Shown: positions 33,250 through 46,700 of the stretch, one piece after another
How positions within the stretch are numbered: the stretch's first letter is position 1
Layout: each line of letters starts with the position of its first letter
From: Callipepla californica brunnescens
Taxonomy: Eukaryota; Chordata; Aves; Galliformes; Odontophoridae
Direction: 5' to 3'
NCBI GenBank assembly: GCA_023055505.1
Contig: JALIRH010000121.1
Location: 186,001-250,000, forward strand
DNA length: 64,000 nt
Notes under the pieces: model-generated
What the model was told of the DNA's origin: nothing
What the model saw: only the letters and a program-made list of their open reading frames with translations
Database searches by the model: none
Translations under genes and position numbers: made by a program

Positions 33250-36200
33250 AAGGCCTAACCTTTCTCTCACCCTAACAATCAAAGAAAACCTATTCCTAAA
33301 CCTAATCCTAAATCTAGTCCTAACCCTAACCCTCACCCTTAATCTAACCCCAACCCCCACCCAGAAGCTAACACTTAGCATTGTACAATACCTAAACTTA
33401 CCCCTAATCCTTATCACTAAACCTAAAAGGAACCTGAAACATAGTGCTAAATCCGAACCCTAACCCTGAAGACTAACGCTAACAATGAACCAATTCCTAT
33501 ACCTTTTCCTTCCTCCAAATTGATTCCTAGCACTAACCCTAACCCTACATTAAACCTATCCTAACCCTAACCCTAACCCTAGCCCTAAACTACATTAACC
33601 CTAACCCTAACCCTAACCCTAAACCTAGCCCTAACCTAACTCTAACCCTAACCCTAACCCTAAACCTAATGCTAACCCTTACCCTACCCTAACCCTAACC
33701 CTACCATACCCTAACCCTAACCTACCCTAACACTAACCCTAACCCTAACCCTAAACCTAAACCTAAACCTAACCCTAACCCTAACCCTAATTCCTAACCC
33801 TTACCTTAACTGTATCACAATCCCTATCCTAATTCTTACCCTAACCCTAACCCTTACCTAACCCTAACCCTAACCCTAACCCTAACCCTAACTCTAACCT
33901 TAACCCTAACCCTAACCCTAACCTAACCCTAACCCTAATCCTAACCCTAACCCTAACTCTAATTCCTAACCCTTACCTTAACTGTATCACAATCCCTATC
34001 CTAATTCTTACCTTAACCCTAACCCTAACCCTAACCCTAACTCTCACCTTAACCCTAACCCTAACCCTAACATAACCATAACCCTAACCCTAACCCTAAC
34101 CGTAACCCTAACCCTAACCCTAACCCTAACCCTAACCCTAACCTCAACCCTAACCCTAACTCTAACCTTAACCCTAAACCTAACAATAAATTTAACCCTA
34201 ACCCTAACACTAACCCTAACCCTAAATTTACCCTAACCCTAAGCATACCCTAACCCTAACCCTAACCCTAACCCTAACCCTAACCCCAACCCTAACCTAA
34301 CCCTAACCCTAACCCTAACCCTAACCCTACCCTAACCCTAACCCTAACCCTCTCCCTAACAATAAATTTAACCTTAACCGTAACCCTAACCCTAACCCTA
34401 ACAATAAATTTAACCTTAACCCTAACCCTAACCCTAACCCTAACCCTAACCCTAACCCTTACCCTAACCCTTACCCTAACCCAAACCCTAACCCTAACCC
34501 TACCCTAACCCTAACCCTAACCCTAACCCTAACCCTAACCCTACCCCTAACCCTACTTTACCCTAACCCTAATCCTAACACTAACTCTAACTTTATTCCT
34601 TACCCTAACACTAATCCAATCCCGAACCCTAACCCTAATCCTAGCCCTAACTCTAACTTTATTCGTAACCCTACCCCTAATCCAAACAATAACCCTTACC
34701 CTAATCAAACCCTATCCCTATTCCTAACCCTTACCCTAACCGTATCACAATCCCTATCCTAACTCTTACCATAACCCAAACCCTAACCTAACCCTAACCC
34801 TAACCCTAACCCTATCCCTAACCCTTACCCTAACTCTAACCCTACCCTAACCTTAACTCTACCCTAACCGTATCCCTACCCTAACCCTAACCCTAATCCT
34901 AGCCCTTACTCTAACTTTATTCCTAACCCTACCCCTGATCCAAACACTAACCCTAACCTTAATGTAACCCTAACCCTATTCCTAACCCTTACCCTAACTG
35001 TATCCCATTCCCTATCCTAACTCTTACCATAACCCTAACCCTGATGCTAATGCTAACCCTAACCCTGAATCTAACCCTTACCCTAACCCTATCCCTTACC
35101 CAGAAGCTAACACTTAGCGTTGTACAATACCTAACCGTACCCTAACCCTATCCCTAAACCTAAAAGGAACCCAAACTCTAACCCTAAATCTGTCCCTGAG
35201 CCTAACCTTCAACCTTACCCTAACCTTAACCCTAACCCTGTTCCATTCTCTAAACATATCTGTAAGCATTACCTTCATCCTAACTCGAACTCTACCCTAA
35301 CCCTATCCCTTTGACCCCAACACAAAACCCAGATTGAGCCTGACCCTAACCTAGGTAGCATAAAGTGTATGTAGGGTGAATTTGAGTTTTAGGGTCAAAG
35401 TTAAATTGTTAGTTTTAGGGTTAGGGTGAAGGATTGCTTTAGTTCTAGTATTAGGGTGTTTGGGGTTAGGGTTAGGGTAAGGATTTTGGAGTGGATTAGG
35501 TTTAGGGTCAGGTTTGGGGGAGTTTTGGGGTTAGGGTTAGATTTAGGATTAGGGTTAGCAAAAAAGGTGTTTTAGTTTTAGTTTAGGTTAGTGCTAGGAT
35601 TAGGTTGAGTGTTCTTGTGAAGTTTAGGTTTAGGGTTAGGTTTAGGTTTAGATTGAGGTTTAGGGTAAGGAGTAGGGTTCATTTGACTTTTAGGGTCAGA
35701 GTAGAGTTAAGTCGTGTTAGGGTTAAGGTTAAGAACAGGATTCAGATTCCAATTAGGTTTTGGGTTCCTACTAGGGATAGGCCTCAAATTAGTGTTAAGG
35801 TTAGGGTTAGGGTTAGGTATAGGGAAAGGGTTAGTGTTAAGGCCAGGGCAAGTGTATGGTTTAGGGTAAAGATTGGATTTAGGGTTAGGTTTAGATGTAG
35901 GTTTGGTTTGATCGTTAGGGTGTGAGAAGGCACCGGCCTTGGATTTCATTTGGAGATTGGGTAAGGTTTAGGAATAGGAATAACATTGGTGTTTAAAAGA
36001 TGATTAGTGTTAGTATTAGGGATAGGGTTACGGTTAGAGTTTAGTTAGGGTTGTTAGTTTTAGAGTGAGGGATAGGGGTATGGTTTGGTCTAGTACTTGG
36101 GTTAGGGTTTGGGATAGTCCTAGCATTAGTGTTAGGGTTAGGGTTCCGTTAGGGTTGTGGTAATCTGATGCTAGGTGTCGGGATTAGGGTTGTGCTTAAA

Positions 36201-38563
36201 TGTGGGTTTGGTTTGAGGGTCAGAGTTAGGGTTAGGGTAGAGTTAGAATTAGGGTAAGAGTTAGGATTAGGTTTAGGATTAGGATAAAGATTAGGTTAGG
36301 ATTAGTGTTGGCTTTAGGGTTGTGTCTGGGAGAAGGGTTAGTGTTAGGGATAGACTTAGGGTAAGACTAAGTGTTAGGAATAGGCATAGGTTTTGGGAAA
36401 GTTTCAGAGTTTGGACTGGATTTATGATTAGGGTTAGGGACAAAGATTTTTTGAGATTTGTGATTAGATTTAGGGAGAAAAGTAGGCTGACTTGTGGTGT
36501 TAGCAGTAGGTTTAGGTTTAGGTTTAGGTTTAGGATTCCATTTGTATTTATTGATCGAGGTTGGGTTAGTTGGAGTGTAAAGGTCAGAGTAGGGTTAGGC
36601 CTTGGGATAGGGTTAAGGTTTGGAATAGGATTAGGATTCAAATGATGTTACGGGTTGGTGTTAGGGTTAGGGAAAGGTTAGGATCAGGGCTGAGGTCAGG
36701 GTTAGGTATAGGAAAAGGGTTAGTGTTAGGGCTAGGACAATTGGAAGGGTTAGGCTTAGGCTTAGATATTAGGGTTAGGTTTAGGCGGAGGTTTGGTTCG
36801 AGTGTCAGGGTGAGAGAAGGGGTAGGCCTGGGGTTTGGTTTTGGGTTACATCATACAAATCATCCCATACATTAGCTGGGGTGGGAGGTGCAAGGAACAG
36901 CCAGCAAAGTGCTGAGTTCATTCCAATCAGAGGACCTGAAGATCGGGTAGCTACTATCAAACCGTTTGTGTTGCCAATTCCGATGATATTTATGGGGCCC
37001 TGATGTTATGGTTCAGTGGGGAGTCACTATCAAGTCCAAACCCAATCCAAACCCCAAACCTACTCCTATTCCTAAACCTTATCTTAACCCTAAACCAAAC
37101 CCAAACCCAAGGCCCTCCCCTTCTCTCAGCCTAACACTCAAACTAACCTAAACCCGAAACTAACCCTACATTTATCCTAATCTTATCCATATTCTAAGGC
37201 CTAACCCTACTCTGACCAGAAAGCTCATGTTGTCTAAAATCTACCCCTTACCTAAAACCTAAATCGACAAAAAAACCTAACCCGAAACCTCAACCTAACT
37301 CTTCTCCTAACTAGAACACCAGCACTTCACCTTACCCTAACTGGAAACCTAGGACTAAATCCTTACCTTGTCCAGAACCCTATTCCTAACCCAAACCAGA
37401 ATTCTAACCTCTACCCTAACCAAAACCCTTCCCCTAAACCTAAACCTAATGCTACCCTCAACCAAACCCTAGCCCTAAATCCTACCCTAAAACCAACACC
37501 ACGTTTAAGCTCAAACCTCAAGCCTCAAAGAAAGCATCAGATTACCGCAGATCTCACCTAACACTAACCCCAATCCAATCCCTACTACTAACCCCAAACC
37601 CAATCCAAACACCAAAACTATTCCTATTCCTAAACCTAACACTAAGCCAGAACCAAACCCAAGGCCTACCCCTTCTCTCAGCCTGACACTCAAACTAACC
37701 TAGACCTGAACGCAACGCTAAATCAAATACTAAAACTCACCCTTAGCCAAGGCCCTTTTAGGACCCTTCCCTGGTCCTAAAACTAAAGAGAACCCTACCC
37801 CTTCCACTAAACCTTCATCTACATCCCTAACCCTTACCCTAAACCTAAATCTACACCAAAACCTAACCCTAACCCTAACATGTCTTCTAACTGTAAAACT
37901 AACGCTTCACCTAACCCGAACTGAAACCCCAGGACTAAACCTTACCTAACACCTAGCTATATTCCTAACCCTATCCTGAAACCTAACGTTAACCCTAACC
38001 CTAAAAACAACTTGGAACCAAACCCTAACCCTAACCTAACCCTTATCAGAACCCTAAATCTAATCCTAACCGTTACCTCAATTTAACTCCAATTCTTCCT
38101 GAAATCTAAATGGGACCTTAAAACCAACCCCAGATTGAAGCCCAACCCTAAACCTAACACAAAGCATTAGATTACCACAGCCATCACCTAACTCTAACCC
38201 CAGCCTTAACGCTAATACTATCCCAAACACTATTCCAATTCCTAAACCCAACACAAACCCAAAAACACAAAGCCTACAATTCTCACAGCCTAACACTGAA
38301 AGGAAACCTAAATCTTACCCTAACTCTAAAACTAATCCAAAGCATGACCACAATTTAAACTCTAAATCTACCTTCAAACTAAAGCTGACCCTAACACCAA
38401 CCTCAAGTAAAAGCCCAACCCTAAGCCTAACACAAAGCATTAGATTACCACAACGCTCACCTAACTTCTAACCCCCACCCTAACACTAATACTAAAGCAA
38501 TCAGATTCCAAATACTAACCCAATTCCTATTCTGAAACCCAAAACTATTCCAAAAACAAACCC
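33250..38563. repeat. Macrosatellite unit 1 (5314 bp)
   Basis: Unit boundaries are set at the landmark 'aaggcctaacctttctc'. Internal order: divergent then regular CCCTAA-type block (33250-35350), orientation switch at CCTAACCTAGGTAGC (about 35345-35380), TTAGGG-type block (to 36847), protease fragment (36848-37036), and a strongly diverged CCCTAA-type block (37037-38563). The word 'aagctaacacttagc' flanks the regular CCCTAA block on both sides (about 33365 and 35103). The CCCTAA block is 2101 bp from landmark to switch, slightly longer than in units 2 and 3, mostly through an extra copy of the 'aattcctaacccttacc' segment near 33960. Confidence 0.95.
36848..37036 (+). pseudogene. Retroviral protease fragment in unit 1
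   Basis: This is the only non-telomere-like stretch of the unit. From about 36869 one frame reads LAGVGG, as in a retroviral protease flap, then GPEDRVATIKPFV, and stops at TGA 37001-37003. The neighbouring frame at the same place reads GPDVMVQWGV, resembling the conserved C-terminal G-R-D/N motif region of class II (alpha/beta-type) ERV protease, with Pro in place of Arg. The fragment is thus the C-terminal half of a protease with a one-base frameshift; the catalytic DTGA half is absent. It sits exactly where TTAGGG orientation gives way to CCCTAA orientation. Identification is by motif; a profile search would settle it. Confidence 0.68.
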
Positions 38564-41500
38564 AAGGCCTAACCTTTCTCTCACCCTAACAATCAAAGAA
38601 AACCTATTCCTAAACCTAATCCTAAATCTAGTCCTAACCCTAACCCTCACCCTTAATCTAACCCCAACCCCCACCCAGAAGCTAACACTTAGCATTGTAC
38701 AATACCTAAACGTACCCCTAATCCTTATCACTAAACCTAAAAGGAACCTGAAACATAGTGCTAAATCCGAACCCTAACCCTGAAGACTAACGCTAACAAT
38801 GAACCAATTCCTATACCTTTTCCTTCCTCCAAATTGATTCCTAGCACTAACCCTAACCCTACATTAACCCTATCCTAACCCTAACCCTAACCCTAGCCCT
38901 AAACTACATTAACCCTAACCCTAACCCTAACCCTAGCCCTAACCTAACTCTAACCCTAACCCTAACCCTAAACCTAATGCTAACCCTTACCCTACCCTAA
39001 CCCTAACCCTACCATACCCTAAACCTAACCTACCCTAACCCTAACCCTAACCCTAACCCTAACCCTAAACCTAAACCTAAACCTAACCCTAACCCTAACC
39101 CTAATTTCTAACCCTTACCTTAACTGTATCACAATCCCTATCCTAATTCTTACCCTAACCCTAACCCTTACCTAACCCTAACCCTAACCCTAACCCTAAC
39201 TCTCACCTTAACCCTAACCCTAACCCTAACCTAACCCTAACCCTAACCCTAACCCTAACCCTAACCCTAACCCTAACCCTAACCCTAACCCTAACCTCAA
39301 CCCTAACCCTAACTCTAACCTTAACCCTAAACCTAACAATAAATTTAACCCTAACCCTAACACTAACCCTAACCCTAATTTTACCCTAACCCTAAGCATA
39401 CCCTAACCCTAACCCTAACCCTAACCCCAACCCTAACCTAACCCTAACCCTAACCCTAACCCTAACCCTACCCTAACCCTAACCCTAACCCTAACCCTAA
39501 CCCTAACCCTAACCCTAACCCTAACCCTAACAATAAATTTAACCTTAACCCTAACCCTAACCCTAACCCTTCCCTAACCCTAACCCTAACCCTAACCCTA
39601 ACCCTAACCCTAACCCTAACCCTAACCCTACCCTAACCCTAACCCTAACCCTAACCCTAACCCTAACCCTAACCCTAACCCTAGCCTAACCCAAACCCTA
39701 ACCCTAACCCTACCCTAACCCTAACCCTAACCCTAACCCTAACCCTAACCCTACTTTACCCTAACCCTAATCCTAACACTAACTCTAACTTTATTCCTTA
39801 CCCTAACACTAATCCATTCCCGAACCCTAACCCTAATCCTAGCCCTAACTCTAACTTTATTCGTAACCCTACCCCTAATCCAAACAATAACCCTTACCCT
39901 AATCAAACCCTATCCCTATTCCTAACCCTTACCCTAACCGTATCACAATCCCTATCCTAACTCTTACCATAACCCAAACCCTAACCTAACCCTAACCCTA
40001 ACCCTAACCCTATCCCTAACCCTTACCCTAACTCTAACCCTACCCTAACCTTAACTCTACCCTAACCGTATCCCTACCCTAACCCTAACCCTAATCCTAG
40101 CCCTTACTCTAACTTTATTCCTAACCCTACCCCTGATCCAAACACTAACCCTAACCTTAATGTAACCCTAACCCTATTCCTAACCCTTACCCTAACTGTA
40201 TCCCATTCCCTATCCTAACTCTTACCATAACCCTAACCCTGATGCTAATGCTAACCCTAACCCTGAATCTAACCCTTACCCTAACCCTATCCCTTACCCA
40301 GAAGCTAACACTTAGCGTTGTACAATACCTAACCGTACCCTAACCCTATCCCTAAACCTAAAAGGAACCCAAACTCTAACCCTAAATCTGTCCCTGAGCC
40401 TAACCTTCAACCTTACCCTAACCTTAACCCTAACCCTGTTCCATTCTCTAAACATATCTGTAAGCATTACCTTCATCCTAACTCGAACTCTACCCTAACC
40501 CTATCCCTTTGACCCCAACACAAAACCCAGATTGAGCCTGACCCTAACCTAGGTAGCATAAAGTGTATGTAGGGTGAATTTGAGTTTTAGGGTCAAAGTT
40601 AAATTGTTAGTTTTAGGGTTAGGGTGAAGGATTGCTTTAGTTCTAGTATTAGGGTGTTTGGGGGTAGGGTTAGGGTAAGGATTTGGGGGTGGATTAGGTT
40701 TAGGGTCAGGTTTGGGGGAGTTTTGGGGTTAGGGTTAGATTTAGGATTAGGGTTAGCAAAAAAGTTGTTTTAGTTTTAGTTTAGGTTAGTGCTAGGATTA
40801 GGTTGAGTGTTCTTGTGAAGTTTAGGTTTAGGGTTAGGTTTAGGTTTAGATTGAGGTTTAGGGTAAGGAGTAGGGTTCATTTGACTTTTAGGGTCAGAGT
40901 AGAGTTAAGTCGTGTTAGGGTTAAGGTTAAGAACAGGATTCAGATTCCAATTAGGTTTTGGGTTCCTACTAGGGATAGGCCTCAAATTAGTGTTAAGGTT
41001 AGGGTTAGGGTTAGGTATAGGGAAAGGGTTAGTGTTAAGGCCAGGGCAAGTGTATGGTTTAGGGTAAAGATTGGATTTAGGGTTAGGTTTAGATGTAGGT
41101 TTGGTTTGATCGTTAGGGTGTGAGAAGGCACCGGCCTTGGATTTCATTTGGAGATTGGGTAAGGTTTAGGAATAGGAATAACATTGGTGTTTAAAAGATG
41201 ATTAGTGTTAGTATTAGGGATAGGGTTACGGTTAGAGTTTAGTTAGGGTTGTTAGTTTTAGAGTGAGGGATAGGGGTATGGTTTGGTCTAGTACTTGGGT
41301 TAGGGTTTGGGATAGTCCTAGCATTAGTGTTAGGGTTAGGGTTCCGTTAGGGTTGTGGTAATCTGATGCTAGGTGTCGGGATTAGGGTTGTGCTTAAATG
41401 TGGGTTTGGTTTGAGGGTCAGAGTTAGGGTTAGGGTAGAGTTAGAATTAGGGTAAGAGTTAGGATTAGGTTTAGGATTAGGATAAAGATTAGGTTAGGAT

Positions 41501-43761
41501 TAGTGTTGGCTTTAGGGTTGTGTCTGGGAGAAGGGTTAGTGTTAGGGATAGACTTAGGGTAAGAGTAAGTGTTAGGAATAGGCATAGGTTTTGGGAAAGT
41601 TTCAGAGTTTGGACTGGATTTATGATTAGGGTTAGGGACAAAGATTTTTTGAGATTTGTGATTAGATTTAGGGAGAAAAGTAGGCTGACTTGTGGTGTTA
41701 GCAGTAGGTTTAGGTTTAGGTTTAGGTTTAGGATTCCATTTGTATTTATTGATCGAGGTTGGGTTAGTTGGAGTGTAAAGGTCAGAGTAGGGTTAGGCCT
41801 TGGGATAGGGTTAAGGTTTGGAATAGGATTAGGATTCAAATGATGTTACGGGTTGGTGTTAGGGTTAGGGAAAGGTTAGGATCAGGGTTGAGGTCAGGGT
41901 TAGGTATAGGAAAAGGGTTAGTGTTAGGGCTAGGGCAATTGGAAGGGTTAGGCTTAGGCTTAGATATTAGGGTTAGGTTTAGGCGGAGGTTTGGTTCGAG
42001 TGTCAGGGTGAGAGAAGGGGTAGGCCTGGGGTTTGGTTTTGGGTTACATCATACAAATCATCCCATACATTAGCTGGGGTGGGAGGTGCAAGGAACAGCC
42101 AGCAAAGTGCTGAGTTCATTCCAATCAGAGGACCTGAAGATCGGGTAGCTACTATCAAACCGTTTGTGTTGCCAATTCCGATGATATTTATGGGGCCCTG
42201 ATGTTATGGTTCAGTGGGGAGTCACTATCAAGTCCAAACCCAATCCAAACCCCAAACCTACTCCTATTCCTAAACCTTATCTTAACCCTAAACCAAACCC
42301 AAACCCAAGGCCCTCCCCTTCTCTCAGCCTAACACTCAAACTAACCTAAACCCGAAACTAACCCTACATTTATCCTAATCTTATCCATATTCTAAGGCCT
42401 AACCCTACTCTGACCAGAAAGCTCATGTTGTCTAAAATCTACCCCTTACCTAAAACCTAAATCGACAAAAAAACCTAACCCGAAACCTCAACCTAACTCT
42501 TCTCCTAACTAGAACACCAGCACTTCACCTTACCCTAACTGGAAACCTAGGACTAAATCCTTACCTTGTCCAGAACCCTATTCCTAACCCAAACCAGAAT
42601 TCTAACCTCTACCCTAACCAAAACCCTTCCCCTAAACCTAAACCTAATGCTACCCTCAACCAAACCCTAGCCCTAAATCCTACCCTAAAACCAACACCAC
42701 GTTTAAGCTCAAACCTCAAGCCTCAAAGAAAGCATCAGATTACCGCAGATCTCACCTAACACTAACCCCAATCCAATCCCTACTACTAACCCCAAACCCA
42801 ATCCAAACACCAAAACTATTCCTATTCCTAAACCTAACACTAAGCCAGAACCAAACCCAAGGCCTACCCCTTCTCTCAGCCTGACACTCAAACTAACCTA
42901 GACCTGAACGCAACGCTAAATCAAATACTAAAACTCACCCTTAGCCAAGGCCCTTTTAGGACCCTTCCCTGGTCCTAAAACTAAAGAGAACCCTACCCCT
43001 TCCACTAAACCTTCATCTACATCCCTAACCCTTACCCTAAACCTAAATCTACACCAAAACCTAACCCTAACCCTAACATGTCTTCTAACTGTAAAACTAA
43101 CGCTTCACCTAACCCGAACTGAAACCCCAGGACTAAACCTTACCTAACACCTAGCTATATTCCTAACCCTATCCTGAAACCTAACGTTAACCCTAACCCT
43201 AAAAACAACTTGGAACCAAACCCTAACCCTAACCTAACCCTTATCAGAACCCTAAATCTAATCCTAACCGTTACCTCAATTTAACTCCAATTCTTCCTGA
43301 AATCTAAATGGGACCTTAAAACCAACCCCAGATTGAAGCCCAACCCTAAACCTAACACAAAGCATTAGATTACCACAGCCATCACCTAACTCTAACCCCA
43401 GCCTTAACGCTAATACTATCCCAAACACTATTCCAATTCCTAAACCCAACACAAACCCAAAAACACAAAGCCTACAATTCTCACAGCCTAACACTGAAAG
43501 GAAACCTAAATCTTACCCTAACTCTAAAACTAATCCAAAGCATGACCACAATTTAAACTCTAAATCTACCTTCAAACTAAAGCTGACCCTAACACCAACC
43601 TCAAGTAAAAGCCCAACCCTAAGCCTAACACAAAGCATTAGATTACCACAACGCTCACCTAACTTCTAACCCCCACCCTAACACTAATACTAAAGCAATC
43701 AGATTCCAAATACTAACCCAATTCCTATTCTGAAACCCAAAACTATTCCAAAAACAAACCC
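38564..43761. repeat. Macrosatellite unit 2 (5198 bp)
   Basis: Near-identical to unit 1 across the TTAGGG block, protease fragment and diverged CCCTAA block. The landmark-to-switch segment is 1985 bp. Private differences include 'gggggtagggttag' near 40660 and 'aaaaaagttg' near 40760. It shares with unit 1 the 'aacccgaaactaacc' variant near 42350 that units 3-5 lack. Confidence 0.95.
42046..42234 (+). pseudogene. Retroviral protease fragment in unit 2
   Basis: Same fragment, same frameshift and same flanking orientation switch as in unit 1. Confidence 0.68.
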
Positions 43762-46700
43762 AAGGCCTAACCTTTCTCTCACCCTAACAATCAAAGAAAA
43801 CCTATTCCTAAACCTAATCCTAAATCTAGTCCTAACCCTAACCCTCACCCTTAATCTAACCCCAACCCCAACCCCCACCCAGAAGCTAACACTTAGCATT
43901 GTACAATACCTAAACGTACCCCTAATCCTTATCACTAAACCTAAAAGGAACCTGAAACATAGTGCTAAATCCGAACCCTAACCCTGAAGACTAACGCTAA
44001 CAATGAACCAATTCCTATACCTTTTCCTTCCTCCAAATTGATTCCTAGCACTAACCCTAACCCTACATTAACCCTATCCTAACCCTAACCCTAACCCTAG
44101 CCCTAAACTACATTAACCCTAACCCTAACCCTAACCCTAGCCCTAACCTAACTCTAACCCTAACCCTAACCCTAAACCTAATGCTAACCCTTACCCTACC
44201 CTAACCCTAACCCTACCATACCCTAAACCTAACCTACCCTAACCCTAACCCTAACCCTAACCCTAACCCTAAACCTAAACCTAAACCTAACCCTAACCCT
44301 AACCCTAATTTCTAACCCTTACCTTAACTGTATCACAATCCCTATCCTAATTCTTACCCTAACCCTAACCCTTACCTAACCCTAACCCTAACCCTAACCC
44401 TAACTCTCACCTTAACCCTAACCCTAACCCTAACCTAACCCTAACCCTAACCCTAACCCTAACCCTAACCCTAACCCTAACCCTAACCCTAACCTCAACC
44501 CTAACCCTAACTCTAACCTTAACCCTAAACCTAACAATAAATTTAACCCTAACCCTAACACTAACCGTAACCCTAATTTTACCCTAACCCTAAGCATACC
44601 CTAACCCTAACCCTAACCCTAACCCTAACCCCAACCCTAACCTAACCCTAACCCTAACCCTAACCCTAACCCTACCCTAACCCTAACCCTAACCCTAACA
44701 ATAAATTTAACCTTAACCGTAACCCTAACCCTAACCCTAACAATAAATTTAACCTTAAACCTAACCCTAACCCTAACCCTAACCCTACCCTAACCCTAAC
44801 CCTAACCCTAACCCTACCCTAACCCTAACCCTAACCCTAACCCTAACCCTAACCCTTACCCTAACCCTAGCCTAACCCAAACCCTAACCGTAACCCTACC
44901 CTAACCCTAACCCTAGCCCTAACCCTACCCCTAACCCTACTTTACCCTAACCCTAATCCGAACACTAACTCTAACTTTATTCCTTACCCTAACACTAATC
45001 CAATCCCGAACCCTAACCCTAATCCTAGCCCTAACTCTAACTTTATTCGTAACCCTACCCCTAATCCAAACAATAACCCTTACCCTAATCAAACCCTATC
45101 CCTATTCCTAACCCTTACCCTAACCGTATCACAATCCCTATCCTAACTCTTACCATAACCCAAACCCTAACCTAACCCTAACCCTAACCCTAACCCTAAC
45201 CCTATCCCTAACCCTTACCCTAACTCTAACCCTACCCTAACCTTAACTCTACCCTAACCGTATCCCTACCCTAACCCTAACCCTAATCCTAGCCCTTACT
45301 CTAACTTTATTCCTAACCCTACCCCTGATCCAAACACTAACCCTAACCTTAATGTAACCCTAACCCTATTCCTAACCCTTACCCTAACTGTATCCCATTC
45401 CCTATCCTAACTCTTACCATAACCCTAACCCTGATGCTAATGCTAACCCTAACCCTGAATCTAACCCTTACCCTAACCCTATCCCTTACCCAGAAGCTAA
45501 CACTTAGCGTTGTACAATACCTAACCGTACCCTAACCCTATCCCTAAACCTAAAAGGAACCCAAACTCTAACCCTAAATCTGTCCCTGAGCCTAACCTTC
45601 AACCTTACCCTAACCTTAACCCTAACCCTGTTCCATTCTCTAAACATATCTGTAAGCATTACCTTCATCCTAACTCGAACTCTACCCTAACCCTATCCCT
45701 TTGACCCCAACACAAAACCCAGATTGAGCCTGACCCTAACCTAGGTAGCATAAAGTGTATGTAGGGTGAATTTGAGTTTTAGGGTCAAAGTTAAATTGTT
45801 AGTTTTAGGGTTAGGGTGAAGGATTGCTTTAGTTCTAGTATTAGGGTGTTTGGGGTTAGGGTTAGGGTAAGGATTTTGGAGTGGATTAGGTTTAGGGTCA
45901 GGTTTGGGGGAGTTTTGGGCTTAGGGTTAGATTTAGGATTAGGGTTAGCAAAAAAGGTGTTTTAGTTTTAGTTTAGGTTAGTGCTAGGATTAGGTTGAGT
46001 GTTCTTGTGAAGTTTAGGTTTAGGGTTAGGTTTAGGTTTAGATTGAGGTTTAGGGTAAGGAGTAGGGTTCATTTGACTTTTAGGGTCAGAGTAGAGTTAA
46101 GTCGTGTTAGGGTTAAGGTTAAGAACAGGATTCAGATTCCAATTAGGTTTTGGGTTCCTACTAGGGATAGGCCTCAAATTAGTGTTAAGGTTAGGGTTAG
46201 GGTTAGGTATAGGGAAAGGGTTAGTGTTAAGGCCAGGGCAAGTGTATGGTTTAGGGTAAAGATTGGATTTAGGGTTAGGTTTAGATGTAGGTTTGGTTTG
46301 ATCGTTAGGGTGTGAGAAGGCACCGGCCTTGGATTTCATTTGGAGATTGGGTAAGGTTTAGGAATAGGAATAACATTGGTGTTTAAAAGATGATTAGTGT
46401 TAGTATTAGGGATAGGGTTACGGTTAGAGTTTAGTTAGGGTTGTTAGTTTTAGAGTGAGGGATAGGGGTATGGTTTGGTCTAGTACTTGGGTTAGGGTTT
46501 GGGATAGTCCTAGCATTAGTGTTAGGGTTAGGGTTCCGTTAGGGTTGTGGTAATCTGATGCTAGGTGTCGGGATTAGGGTTGTGCTTAAATGTGGGTTTG
46601 GTTTGAGGGTCAGAGTTAGGGTTAGGGTAGAGTTAGAATTAGGGTAAGAGTTAGGATTAGGTTTAGGATTAGGATAAAGATTAGGTTAGGATTAGTGTTG

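Larger units (their letters stand above)
30673..33250 (+). mobile_element. ERV-B: 5' part of a gammaretrovirus-like provirus
   Basis: Order on the plus strand is LTR, tRNA-His-type primer site, gag with PPPY late motif and one CCHC knuckle, a TGA stop, protease in the same frame, and the first pol codons, ending at about 33250 where macrosatellite sequence begins. Single-knuckle gag and a stop codon between gag and protease in one frame are gammaretroviral (class I) features. Everything downstream is absent. Many stops show it is an old defective copy. Its right break shares a short overlap ('aaggcctaacc') with the satellite, so the exact point is ambiguous by a few bases. Confidence 0.85.

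Noticed and set aside
36848..37036. Protease fragment as a piece of ERV-B
   Set aside because: Its motifs are class II-like and differ from ERV-B's own gammaretrovirus-like protease at 32757-33249, so it comes from another element.
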